DNA of 64,000 bases from Microglena sp. YARC (GCA_022414725.1 CM039465.1:45880424-45944423); one strand, 5' to 3'. Shown: positions 21,396 to 31,205, counted from the first letter of the stretch. Numbers and translations are program-made. Notes: generated by a model not told the origin, from the letters alone.

Positions 21396-22072
21396 GGACA
21401 GCACTACAAGGGAATCTAGGGAGATGTACAGTGATGATGACGAAGAGCTACAAGCAGTACTGCAGATGTCACTCCTGGAACTTCAACAAACAGGGCGGTC
21501 AGGGACAATTTCAGAATCCACCACCGCCGCCAACGGGGTCCAACAGCCTGATTCAAATTCAAATTTGAATTCAAATTCAAATTCAAATCCTGGTGGCACT
21601 TCCCCCGCCCCCATCCCCCTGCCACGCCTGCCCTTAAGTCAGAAACCCAATGAGTCTGCAAGGACTTCTTTAGATTCAAATTTGAATTTGAATTCAAATA
21701 CCGGAGGCAGTGGGCGCCAGTCGCAGGAGGCTGGAAGCACGAACCCGGAACCGGCATCCAGCTCAGCATCAGGTGCTCCCCCTTCAACCCCTTCAAATTC
21801 GAATTTGAATTTGGATTCAATTTCAAAAACCGCTGCGCCACCCCCGCTCCCTCGCCCCGGCGGAGACCAATATTTGAAGTTGGATTCAAAACCAAAACCC
21901 GCTGCGCTACCCCCGCTCTCTCGCCCCAGCGGTGACCAAAAACGCAGCACAAGCACCGAGCCTTTGAATCGGGATTTAAATTCTAGCCTGGGAAAGCGTT
22001 CCTTGCCGTCTGCCTTGGCTGGTGCTGACAAGCCACTAGAGGTCACCAGGCCCAGCAGTCACTCAGTATCAG
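21396..22072 (+). CDS. UIM protein gene, internal exon with one UIM
   Basis: The acceptor CCAACCCTCACTGCAG ends at 21395. The exon opens with DSTTRESREMYSDDDEELQ and holds the UIM EELQAVLQMSLLEL, which has the Leu, Ser and Glu pattern that binds ubiquitin, though Val replaces the usual Ala. It then becomes a low-complexity linker rich in Ser, Asn, Pro and Gly, partly from an AATTCAAATTC repeat. The donor at 22073 (GTGGGT) leaves phase 1, which joins in frame to exon 24148-24284. The ORF read from 21337 to 22092 crosses both splice sites. Upstream exons are missing or duplicated. An ataxin-3-like or other ubiquitin-related protein is possible; no catalytic domain is visible. Confidence 0.6.
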
Positions 22073-22141
22073 GTGGGTGCGAGTATCTTTGATCTGATAG
22101 TAAATTTAATATGATAATATATTTGATCTGATACTGTAGAA

Positions 22142-22396
22142 CGTTTGGTCTGACATAGCCTGGGTAAGTATTCTTTGCCGTCCGCCTTGGCCAGAGCTAA
22201 CAAGCCACTAGAGGTCACCAGGCTCAGAAGTCACTCAGTATCAGGTGGGTGGTAATATATATTTTACCTAGTAGTCTGTTTGACCTGGCACTATGTTTGA
22301 TCTGATAACACAGTACTTTTGATCTGATACCGCAGTACGTTTGATCTGATACCGCAGTACGTTTGATCAGATATGGCCTGGGAAAGCATTCTGTAG
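22142..22396 (+). repeat. partial duplications of the UIM-gene exon end
   Basis: The segment 22158-22250 repeats the last 85 bases of exon 21396-22072 including its donor (ACTCAGTATCAGGTGGGTGG). A shorter piece (GCCTGGGAAAGCATTCTG) recurs at 22376. Between them, TTTGATCTGATA repeats. The coding frame is not kept. Confidence 0.7.
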
Positions 22397-23075
22397 TGGT
22401 GCAGGGTGCTGTAGGGGTGCAGAAAAGGGTGCTGTAGGGGTGCAGAAAAGGGTGCTGTAGGGGTGCAGAAAAGGGTGCTGTAGGGGTGCATAAAAGGGTG
22501 CTGTAGGGGTGCATAAAAGGGTGCTGTAGGGGTGCATAAAAGGGTGCTGTAGGGGTGCATAAAAGGGTGCTGTAGGGGTGCATAAAAGGGTGCTGTAGGG
22601 GTGCATAAAAGGGTGCTGTAGGGGTGCATAAAAGGGTGCTGTAGGGGTGCATAAAAGGGTGCTGTAGGGGTGCAGAAAAGGGTGCTGTAGGGGTGCAGAA
22701 AAGGGTGCTGTAGGGGTGCATAAAAGGGTGCTGTAGGGGTGCATAAAAGGGTGCTGTAGGGGTGCATAAAAGGGTGCTGTAGGGGTGCATAAAAGGGTGC
22801 TGTAGGGGTGCATAAAAGGGTGCTGTAGGGGTGCATAAAAGGGTGCTGTAGGGGTGCAGAAAAGGGTGCTGTAGGGGTGCAGAAAAGGGTGCTGTAGGGG
22901 TGCAGAAAAGGGTGCTGTAGGGGTGCAGAAAAGGGTGCTGTAGGGGTGCATAAAAGGGTGCTGTAGGGGTGCATAAAAGGGTGCTATAGGGGTGCAGAAA
23001 GGGGTGCTGTAGGGGTGCAGAAAAGGGTGCTGTAGGGGTGCAGAAAAGGGTGCTGTAGGGGTGCAGAAAAGGGTG
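22397..23075. repeat. 23-bp minisatellite, about 29 copies
   Basis: The unit is GGTGCTGTAGGGGTGCANAAAAG (N is G or T; 23 bases given as a pattern). G-type and T-type units occur in blocks, which suggests block duplication. The unit has no stop codon on the reverse strand. Since 23 is not divisible by three, all three reverse frames stay open and give the same 23-residue period. This is not evidence of a gene. Confidence 0.93.
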
Positions 23076-23079
23076 CCTA

Positions 23080-23930
23080 AGAAATCATATCCCACCCACC
23101 TGTATAGTGATCCAACCTCCCTCTCACACAAACACATCCACACACGACACACACACATAACACACACACATCCACTCTCACACACACACACGCATCCACA
23201 CACATGACACACACACACATACATACACACATCCACTCACACACACACACACACATCCACACACATGACACACACATCCACTCACACACACACATCCACA
23301 CACACACATACACATCCACACACATGACACACACATCCACGCATACACATACACATCCACACACATGACACACACACATCCACATCCACACACATGACAC
23401 ACACACATCCACACACACACATACACATCCACACACATGAAACACACACATCCACACATCCACACACATGACACACACATGACACACACACACATCCACT
23501 CACACACACACACACATCCACACACACACATACACATCCACACACACACACATACACATACACACACATGACACACACACATCCACTCACACACACACAC
23601 ATCCACACACATGACACACACACACACATGACACACACATACACATCCATACACATGACACACACACACATCCACTCACACACACACAAACATCCACTCT
23701 CACACACACACATCCACACACATGACACACACACATCCACTCTCACACACATGACACACACATGGCACACACACATCCACTCTCACACACACAATCACAT
23801 CCATTCACACACACACACATGACACACACACATCCACTCTCACACACATGACACACACATGGCACACACACATCCACTCTCACACACACACACACATCCA
23901 TTCACACACACACACATGACACACACACAT
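23080..23930. repeat. CA-rich minisatellite
   Basis: Repeats built from CATCCACTCACACACAC and CACATGACACACAC. The tract is inside the intron before exon 23939 and serves as its pyrimidine-poor, CA-rich acceptor region. Confidence 0.9.
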
Positions 23931-23938
23931 TTCCACAG

Positions 23939-24069
23939 GATCACAGTCATTGAGAAGCTCCCATACAAGGCCTGTAACCTCGCAGCCCTCAACCATGGAT
24001 GAAGAGGAGGCAATGCTGGTGGAAGCCATTCAACTGCCTTATGTCAAATCATATCTCACGCACACTTAA
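23939..24069 (+). pseudogene. duplicate terminal exon of UIM gene, broken UIM
   Basis: After the acceptor TTTCCACAG (to 23938), it reads SQSLRSSHTRPVTSQPSTMD and EEEAMLVEAIQLPYVKSY, then a TAA at 24067-24069. The UIM starts correctly but loses its Ser/Glu end because the sequence diverges after CAACTGCC. It is about 87 percent alike to exon 24148-24284 up to that point, so it is probably an earlier or decayed duplicate. A splice to it would still be in frame. Confidence 0.5.
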
Positions 24070-24078
24070 AGATCACCC

Positions 24079-24079
<1 letters not shown>

Positions 24080-24120
<41 letters not shown>
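24080..24120. repeat. poly-C run, 41 bases
   Basis: An unbroken C run between the two terminal-exon copies. A quadruplex-forming G-run on the other strand is possible. Confidence 0.95.
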
Positions 24121-24147
24121 TACACACACACACACACACATCCACAG

Positions 24148-24284
24148 GATCACAGTCGTTGAGAAGCTCACGTGCAAGGCCTGTTTCCTCGCGGCCCTCA
24201 ACCATGGATGAGGAGGAGGCCATGCTGGTGGAAGCTATCCGCCTGTCGCTAAGAGAAAACAATGGCGATGGAAACAAGGCGTAG
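24148..24284 (+). CDS. UIM protein gene, terminal exon with second UIM
   Basis: The acceptor CACATCCACAG ends at 24147. Joined to exon 21396-22072 in phase 1, it gives a Gly at the junction and then SQSLRSSRARPVSSRPSTMD. It continues with EEEAMLVEAIRLSLRE, an almost ideal ubiquitin-interacting motif with the acidic head, Ala-Ile-x-Leu-Ser core and final Glu. It ends NNGDGNKA and a TAG at 24282-24284. Two UIMs separated by a flexible linker suggest binding of ubiquitinated partners. The gene's upstream catalytic or structural domain is not in the window. Confidence 0.65.
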
Positions 24285-24561
24285 GCAACAAACAATGCAC
24301 ATGGTCTGCTTCAGGGATTTGTTTCCCACTATATATAGCGATCGCTAGTTTTGACCCAGCGATCGCTACTTTTAGCGAAATTATCGCTCTAAAAAGTAGA
24401 CAACAAACTTGTTTTTGCCCTAAAAGGGCCTACAAAGGTATTCAAAGCTATAAAAGCACTAAAACGCTGTTCCTGGAGGAGGCCCAAACCCAAAAGTTGG
24501 AAGCTGTCGGCTTGTCGCTAACAGAAAGCAATGGCGATGGAAACAAGGCATAGGCAACAAA
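24285..24561. repeat. duplicated exon tail and family-G MITE fragment
   Basis: The segment 24314-24480 is a reverse-strand family-G MITE fragment starting CAGGGATTTGTTTCC. The segment 24496-24561 repeats the end of the terminal exon and its flank (GGAAGCTGTCGGCTTGTCGC to GGCAACAAA), matching 24229-24293. The duplicate lets the insertion site at 24562 be compared with an unfilled copy at 24285-24312. Confidence 0.65.
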
Positions 24562-24873
24562 AGTAATGATAACACCTGGTGGGGCGTGGTATAAAAGGGA
24601 GCCTCGCCTTATGGCGGTAGGGAACGGGCTGCTACTTTACCTGGACAAAGCTACCATCGCGGTTGATGGCGACTGCGAACACTTAGGCGCACCCGTGGGG
24701 ATTCGAACCCCGGCATCTACGTCGTTCAAGGAACATTGCCATTGAGCCATTCGTTACATAACATTTCATGTTAAAGTCTACTTCAGACCACGAGGGTCTA
24801 TGAGACCCAGTGTTTAAAAAAGAAAAGCACCCATAAAGCAAAAACATCCATTAAAACCCCCATTGAACGGGGA
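24562..24873 (-). mobile_element. composite insertion: LINE-B tail plus tRNA-derived SINE copy 3
   Basis: On the reverse strand, a LINE-B 3' tail (24873-24753) is followed directly by a tRNA-like head and then the SINE body, ending at 24562. The head has TGGCTCAATGGCA as A-box and GGGGTTCGAATCCCC as T-arm/B-box; the acceptor stem does not pair, so it is not a functional tRNA. ATAGGCAACAAA (24550-24561) and ATGGGCAACAAA (24874-24885) flank the whole, with one mismatch. The paralogous unfilled site at 24282-24303 reads TAGGCAACAAACAATGCACA, supporting a single insertion. Confidence 0.65.
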
Positions 24874-24885
24874 TATGGGCAACAA

Positions 24886-25268
24886 ACAAAGCACATGGCC
24901 TGCTGGTCTACCAGCCTTCGTAGATTGAAGTAGATTGTTACTTAGTTTTTCAGCCCAGTCTAGGATGCTCACTATCTCCCAGTACCCACGCTTCCACGGA
25001 TTGCAGGGAGGATACTGTTGGTCGAAGGGGTTCTGCCAAATCTGGTTGGGTTAGGCCTAAACAGGGGACGGTATCTAAAATAGGGCCGTCCACCAACATT
25101 GTGGTAAGGGACTCAGGCACTACAGTAGTACAGTACAGTAAACGTGTAAGGTTTCGAAGTAACACCCTTTCACAATATCGGTGCAATGCGAGTCAAAGGG
25201 TAGTGCTGTAATTTCATTACAGCCCTTCGATGAATCTCCAAAGAACTTGTCCTATGTCCTCGGCTTGA
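24886..25268. other. no feature recognised
   Basis: Mixed-composition sequence with only short ORFs on both strands and no family motif. CAGTACAGTA-type direct repeats occur near 25123-25140. Confidence 0.5.
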
Positions 25269-25661
25269 CGGCGTCAAGTTGACGCCACTGCAATTGCTCA
25301 AAAGAGAGCTGGCGATGCTGCGGCTTTTGATTTGAAGGCCCTTAAAGGAGACTTCCAGTACTCTGATAGAAGAGATGCCAAGGAAGCCAATGTTATAGAT
25401 ATAACGACAGAGCATGCTTTAGTACGGCTTATACCAGTTTTAGGCCGTTGCTTGTGGCACACGAAGGTACCTGCTAGAGGCCTCGTGTCCACCTTGTCCA
25501 GTCAGCTTGTGACTGATCACATCACGCCAGTTATACCGCTGATCCCGCCAGTCGGTTATACCGCTGGCAAGGTTAGCTTATCCCTAACCTCCTCGAGGTG
25601 CCTTGCTACATATGAATGTGCACTGTTCCCCAACGAATGTAACTGTAAAAGAGCAGGCTAA
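25269..25661 (+). CDS. hypothetical open segment, about 130 codons, no clear start
   Basis: The frame opens after a TGA at 25266-25268 and runs to TAA at 25659-25661. It has balanced composition (for example DLKALKGDFQYSDRRDAKEA and RLIPVLGRCLWHTKVPARG), unlike the surrounding low-complexity frames. There is no ATG near the beginning, so it would be an exon or gene fragment. No family is recognised. It lies just upstream of a LINE-A tail but does not match that element's polyprotein. Confidence 0.25.
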   Translation, partial: RRQVDATAIAQKRAGDAAAFDLKALKGDFQYSDRRDAKEANVIDITTEHALVRLIPVLGRCLWHTKVPARGLVSTLSSQLVTDHITPVIPLIPPVGYTAGKVSLSLTSSRCLATYECALFPNECNCKRAG

Positions 25662-25832
25662 CAAGCAGCGTCATGTCCAAGTTGGGAGCTCGAGGAGGCG
25701 AGGAGGCATGCGTGAGAGAAATATCTAAGCCTACGATAGTATTGATACTTGAACTTGGTTAAATAGCTTCAGCCAGCAATTTTGCTACACGCCTTCTTCG
25801 GCAGACGTGAATAGTAAGGTTTTAGTATTATT

Positions 25833-26026
25833 GGGTGAAAAAACCCCGTATTCAGCTGCACTGGCATGATGTGGCTACGGTGCCTGCCGGTCAGGCATCG
25901 GTGGTAATTCTTTTTACTGAGATGGCCCTACGGTGACAATAGCTAGCTCCGGCTTACGCTATGGTGTCCTTAACTTCACGTCCTGTGAGTAACGGTTCTA
26001 CACGGATGTAACAATTTCAATTTCAA
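25833..26026 (+). mobile_element. LINE-A 3' tail, 5'-truncated insertion
   Basis: The sequence from GGGTGAAAAAACCCCG through CTGGCATGATGTGGCTACGG to the AATTTC tail matches 5278-5475 nearly base for base. The flanks are a perfect 13-bp duplication TTTTAGTATTATT at 25820-25832 and 26027-26039. This is a clean target-primed insertion of about 194 bp with only the last codons of the polyprotein. Confidence 0.92.
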
Positions 26027-26039
26027 TTTTAGTATTATT

Positions 26040-26726
26040 ACTATACTATTGATGCCTAGACCCAGAATAACCCCTTTTCAGCCACACTTCTATCAGGTTA
26101 CAATGTGGAACAATTCAATTAAAAAGAATTCCGCCATTATGTAAAGTGAGCTAATTTATGGAGCACCCAGGTATGAAACATCCGCCAAATTTATTGCTCA
26201 GAAAGGATTATTGCATTTTAGGGTCACTTCCGCCATATACAATTTAGCCATTGTATCAGGCGCCGACGGTAATAAGCAGATTACATTGTTTAAACTAGGG
26301 CAGTGAGCCCGTCGTACAGACGGCTGCAGCCGCGACTGGACCTCCCACCCCATTGTGATTCCGGGAGGGCTCGAGTCAGATATACCACGGCGCCCATTAT
26401 ACCGATGGAAGCTCCCCCCCCCCCCACCACCACCACCAACCACCACCACCACCCACCCACCACCATCACCACACACATGTTCAACTATTTTTGAAGTGAA
26501 AAAGAGACAATGAAGTGACTTCTGGAGGGTTGAAGATGCCCCCACCCACTCATATTTCCGTCCCCATCCACATTAGGTGGCTTGTCATCATGCACTGTTG
26601 CCATAATCATCACACGGACACTTAAGTGGCCGATGGCCACAACACACATGTACAAGCAACACCATCACCAACCTCCCCCATGCATGTATGCCCCCCCCCC
26701 CCCCCCCCCCCCCCACTCCACCAAGA
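26040..26726. other. no gene; C-rich and CCACCA microsatellites
   Basis: Includes CACCACCA repeats at about 26420-26475 and a poly-C run at 26691-26714. ORFs here follow the microsatellites. Confidence 0.6.
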
Positions 26727-26983
26727 GCAGTTTGATTCCTGCAAATTGGACGTAGCGTTGTAGGAATCAATGCGATGCCTGTCCATTTAGCCCGAGCCCA
26801 GAGGGCAGGGGGAAACAGCAGGGAGCATCTCGGAGCCCCCCCCCCCCCCCCGCAACACACACACATAAACTGAAGAGCAGCTTGGTTCCTACTAAGCAGA
26901 CACAGCGCTGCAGGAATAAATGCGATGCCCATCAGCTATGCTCGCGCCGGAATGAAAGGACAGGGGGAAACAGTTGGGAGCAG
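26727..26983. repeat. two-copy tandem duplication, about 148 bp
   Basis: The segment from GAGCAGTTTGATTCCTGC (about 26727) recurs diverged from GAGCAGCTTGGTTCCTAC (about 26875). Both contain AATGCGATGCC and CAGGGGGAAACAG. A poly-C run (about 26838-26851) separates them. Confidence 0.7.
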
Positions 26984-27024
26984 GTGTCAGTCAGAGCTTA
27001 CTCGTCGAAAGCTCTGACTGACAC
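26984..27024. repeat. perfect 16-bp hairpin with 9-nt loop
   Basis: The arm GTGTCAGTCAGAGCTT (26984-26999) is exactly inverted at 27009-27024, with loop ACTCGTCGA. It would fold very stably as RNA or cruciform DNA. No adjacent gene is recognised, and no U-run follows. Confidence 0.85.
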
Positions 27025-27620
27025 ATTGAGTTGCTGCATATTACCCAAAGCACGCAAAATCATGGAGAAATGGTATGAACAGAAACCAAGGAGCATACCG
27101 GTACTAAGCGGATTACCTGCTACATGATTGCCTACTGGCCATGCTCTGGCTACCAGCTCTGATAACAAGTTAAAGACTACACCCGGAATTCAAACAATCG
27201 CCCAGATTTTTACTCTGCATAATCATGTGTGTGTAGAGTTCCAGCTTATCAAGTGCTTCGTTTAGTTTTTGTTTGGTTCAAATTCATGTTTCTTGATCTT
27301 ACATATCAGCTACAATTTTGAGTTATAATTGTTGCTTTATATTATTGCTGCTTTGTAGACACCGCCGTCTAAACGTGTTTACGTTTTTGAAGCTACTGGA
27401 TTCATGGAACTGTCTTCTCGTCCCACTACAACTTGTATCAACAGGGTCTCAAACCTATGTCATTGCTGCTTTATGAGTAATAAGTCGTATGGTTATACTA
27501 CACGTTTCCTCAATGTTTTCCAGGGATTTCACTACAACGAATGGATAGTAACGAGAAGTAAGCATCCACTGAAGTTAGCCTCCACACACGGTCCTCCTTT
27601 CCAAACAATTGGGTAACAAT
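27025..27620. other. no feature recognised
   Basis: AT-richer sequence. The ORF at 27404-27616 has no family resemblance. Confidence 0.5.
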
Positions 27621-27624
27621 TTGA

Positions 27625-28620
27625 GTTCAATGTCAAGATCGGCTGAAATGTGATAAGCAGTGTGCGCATGGGTTGACATGTGATTTGCAGTGTGCGCATC
27701 GGCTGAATTGTGACATGCAGTGTGCGCCTGGGTTGACATGTGGTGCGTGGTGTTTGCATGGATTTACATTAGGAGCGTGAAGTGTGCATGGGAAAGCATG
27801 TGACATTCAGTATGTGGACGCGTTTACAGGTAGTGTGTGTGCGATGTCTGATTGGGCTGACAGGCGGTCTTCGGGGTGTGCATTAGCTGCCAGGTGGTGT
27901 GTAGTGTTTGCAGTGAGCAGCATGTGGTGTGCAATATGGGCAAGGGCTGACAGATGGTGAATAGTGTTTGCAGTAGGCAGGATTTGGTGTGCTGTGTGCG
28001 CATAGGCTGACAGGTGGCGTGTCTTGTGCACAGCTTGTGGTGAGAGGTGTGTGCGCGGGGCAACAGCTTGTGGTGAGAGGTGTGTGCGCGGGGCAGCTTA
28101 TGTAGTGATAGATGCATGGATTGATAAGTGGTGTGTAGTGTGTGCATGGGTTCATATCAGGGTATAGTGTGTGCATGGGCTAGCATGTGGTGTGCTGGTC
28201 TGCAGTGGGCAGCATGTGGAGAGAGGTGTGTGCAAGGGGCAGCATATCTTGAGATATGAGCATGGATTGACAAGTGGTGTGTAGTGTGTGCATGGGTTAA
28301 TGTGAGGGCTATAGTGTGTGCATGGGCAGATAGGTGGCGTGCAGTGTCTGCAGTGGGCAGCATGTGATATGTAGTGTGCGTATGGGCTGACAGGTGGTGT
28401 GCAGTATGTGCATGTGTTGACTGCCGGTGTGTGATGCGTGCATACATGGGCTGACAAGTGGTGTGCTGTGTCTGCAGTGGGCAGCATGTGATATGAAGTG
28501 TGCGCATGGGTCAACATGTGGTGTGCAGTATGTGCATGGGTTGACTGCTGGTGTGTGTTTTGTGCATGGGATGACCAGTGGTGAGTGGTGTAAGCATGGG
28601 AATGAAGCTGATGAATGCAG
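27625..28620. repeat. diverged minisatellite, unit about 30-40 bp
   Basis: The motif TGTGCATGGGCTGACAGGTG followed by GTGTGCAGTGTTTGCAG recurs some 25-30 times with substitutions and length changes. The Cys/His/Thr-rich reverse-strand ORFs (27807-28634) reflect the repeat and not a protein. Confidence 0.85.
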
Positions 28621-29482
28621 CAAGATGCGAACAAAATCCTATGTTAGAACCCCACCTCTCCAATTCAGCATCACGAATGTTGGTCCTCACCAAGGCTAGA
28701 TATATGGAGAAATTATGATCATCCCACAGCAGCTGCTGAGTGCCATGCAATGGTGGCACAAAGTCGGTAGTGACAGGATACACCATATATCCTCCTTCGT
28801 CCACTCCTGCAGTTCCGAGGGCAGATGGCCCGGCTAGCGCGCTATGATGCAAACGCCCGACAATAGTACCGTATCCCAGTGGATTCGACTGCTACTCGTA
28901 CAAGCAGATCGGCAACCAGGGGAAAGAGCGCGGTGGAATTTGAAAGGAACCGAGCTGCGGATTGATTTGTTCGATCAACAGAAAAGGGTGGAGAACGGAT
29001 GCGAGCATGTGAGGGACAAGTCCTAAGCGCATGTCGCAAGTGACACGGACAAGTTCTAAGAGCGTGTCGCAAGCGACACGTGAAAACGCGTTCGCAGTCC
29101 CCGGCAGGGAGTTTCGAAAGTAGTGGAGAAAGTAGCCACTCGTAGCCGAATTAAGCTACAAAACATTGAACAACTTTTGCGAAGGATCATGGCCGCTGCG
29201 ATGCTGATAAATCAAGTTGTGCGCACGCCAACTATGAGCAAATTAATGGGGTGCGGAAATGGCCGGAATCGGTCAAACAACGACAGGAAGACTGGTTTTG
29301 AAGGATAAGTTATTGTCTGGCTGTCATGTCCCGTAGCCCACGGGATGTTTGTATCGGCCTAAGTTAGTCAGAGTTCGAATGTATGCAACCTTGTCTGGTA
29401 GCCAGGTCTATGTTAACCTGTCGGCATTCTCGAATCTCGAGGGACGCCTTTGAATGTATCATATCTACATTTCAGGTGCCTA
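28621..29482. other. no gene recognised; one short direct repeat
   Basis: A 35-bp direct repeat around GTGTCGCAAGCGACAC (29019-29087). Short ORFs on both strands have no recognisable domain. A reverse-strand stretch at about 28630-28850 has protein-like composition but no start or splice context that I can defend. Confidence 0.45.
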
Positions 29483-30264
29483 GGGGTGGATTTCCATAGG
29501 CCGTGGATGGGTGTGGTACTGGATGGGTCGCTAAATCGGTTTACTTTCGGTTACGCCTCGTGGATGGGTCATGGATGATTCGTGCATCCGTACGCAGTCG
29601 ATCATCCAGTTCCCCTTGTGTGGAAATGCGGCATGGATGGTTCCGCAATGGCCGGGTGGGCCGGGTGCCATAACTTGAGCTGGAGCTATTGCACGATAAT
29701 TGAGTAGGGGAATGGTCGCCTGGCCATCCACTGTGGCTAAAATGCCGAAGAACCTTACGATGCAGAATGTCTCGGGTTTTCCGTTCCTCGAATCAGATCT
29801 GACGCAATTCGAAATTTCGGAAGTGAAACGAGCAGAGGAAGGTCACAGATTTCGGGAGGTCAAACTAGAGATAGCAGATCGAATTGAAACTAGCAGGGGG
29901 AGGTCGCAGATTTCGGGGTGAGGGGGGTCAAACTGAGGAAGGTCGCAGATTTCGGGAGGTCAAACTAGCAGAGGGAACGAGAGGGAATTGAAACTGGTAA
30001 AGGCAGGTCGCTAGAGAGACCGGCGCCGGGCTGCGCCGGGCTGCACCGGAAAGTTTGCGACTCATCTAGACTCTTCCAATCCACCCCTCGTTCGATGGCA
30101 GGGATGGATTTTGCCATCTGGATGGGTCTCGTGGATGGGTGTTTCGTCGGTACAAATACGAATCATCCAGGGGCTCAGTGGAAATGGAAGGCATGGATGG
30201 ATCGTCGGTTGTTCGTACTTTTCGACCCATCCAGACCCATCCACGGCCTATGGAAATCCACCCC
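29483..30264. mobile_element. 782-bp element with perfect 30-bp terminal inverted repeats
   Basis: The first 30 bases (29483-29512, starting GGGGTGGATTTCCATAGGCC) are exactly inverted at 30235-30264. Complementarity extends further inward with gaps through GGATGGGTCG motifs. The interior has four or so copies of CAGATTTCGGGAGGTCAAAC near 29840-29970 and no credible transposase. The flanks share AGGTG only (29474-29478 and 30265-30269), so the target duplication is uncertain. It is probably a non-autonomous DNA transposon or foldback element. Confidence 0.8.
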
Positions 30265-30680
30265 AGGTGAAGGCGGGTGAAGGTGAGGGGTCTAACCAGA
30301 CGATCAAACTTCCTTACGTACAGTCTCGAGGTATCGAAGGCTACCGGTACTATCGAGGCTGTCCATTCTCTATAAAGTGTGGTTCTCCTGTCCATTCTCT
30401 ATTAAGTGTAGTTCTCCCAGGTTCTCTTGACATTTTGACTACCTTGCTGTTCGTTCGTAACAAGCGACAGTGCCCCTACCCGAGTCCGACAGTAGATTTC
30501 AGAGTTAAATCTTGATTACAAGCAGAGTTACAGTACAGACAGCGGGACAGCGGATACAGGTGAGCGACTTGTGAATTCTGAACATCCGTCACGTGTATTG
30601 GTAAGCCTAAGTCCCACCAATGACTGTCTGCGTGTCTGTCTACCTTCAGCTCTTTGGACGACTCCGGCCACCTCCGCTCC
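30265..30680. other. no feature recognised
   Basis: A short direct repeat of GTCCATTCTCTATAAAGTGT near 30359-30405. No defensible ORF. Confidence 0.5.
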
Positions 30681-30682
30681 CC

Positions 30683-30742
30683 AATATTTGGCTCAGGCCG
30701 AATAGGGCCTCAGCCGGCCTCAGCCGGCCTCAGCCAAATATT
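30683..30742. repeat. inverted repeat around AAATATTTGGCT
   Basis: AATATTTGGCTCAGGCC (30683-30699) pairs with GGCCTCAGCCAAATATT (30726-30742) with one mismatch. The loop contains tandem CAGCCGGCCT. A third copy of AAATATTTGGCTCAGGCC lies at about 31012-31029. Confidence 0.7.
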
Positions 30743-30769
30743 TGCTGTCGCATGACTAGAGATACCAGC

Positions 30770-31205
30770 ATCGCAGCAGCCCAGATCCTTCGCAAACGTT
30801 TTACCGAAAACATGTAGTATTCAGCTACCGAGTGCGCATGTGGTAGTTACTTCGCCCTTCTTCAAATCTCCTCGCCTTCCGTTGCTCGTAACTATTCGCC
30901 GAGTCCTCAATATGCGCATGAGGTTACTCAGCTACTGCATTCCTGCACGCATACTTCGATGCAACAAGCTGTCCGAACTTCAAATCCGACAGCTGCAACT
31001 AAGGCCGCCTAAATATTTGGCTCAGGCCCTGCGTGCGCATGAGTAGAGTTCCGAGCTACATAGCATCCCAGATCCTTGGCAACATTGGTAGCGGAGACGA
31101 CTTGTAGTAATCCGCCGCGGAGTGCTCGCGCGTGGTTACTTTGCCCATATTCAAATTTCCTCGCCTTCCTGACTCTGAATTGTTCGTGGAGTCCTCGATC
31201 TACAC
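30770..31205. repeat. two-copy direct duplication, about 290 bp apart
   Basis: Sequence from CCCAGATCCTTCGCAAACG (about 30779) to GCCGAGTCCTCAATATGC recurs diverged from CCCAGATCCTTGGCAACAT (about 31068) to GTGGAGTCCTCGATCTAC. Confidence 0.65.

Noticed and set aside
22224..23236. Three overlapping long reverse-strand ORFs
   Set aside because: All read the same 23-bp minisatellite in different frames.
23178..23776. Cys/Val-rich reverse-strand ORFs that look like cysteine-rich proteins
   Set aside because: Pure translation of CA/TG microsatellite sequence.
24660..24752. Functional tRNA gene on the reverse strand
   Set aside because: The T-arm and B-box are good, but the acceptor stem does not pair and the anticodon stem is poor; it is joined to a SINE body with TSDs.
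28511..28852. Reverse-strand ORF with some protein-like composition
   Set aside because: Half of it is minisatellite translation; the rest has no supported start, splice site or domain.
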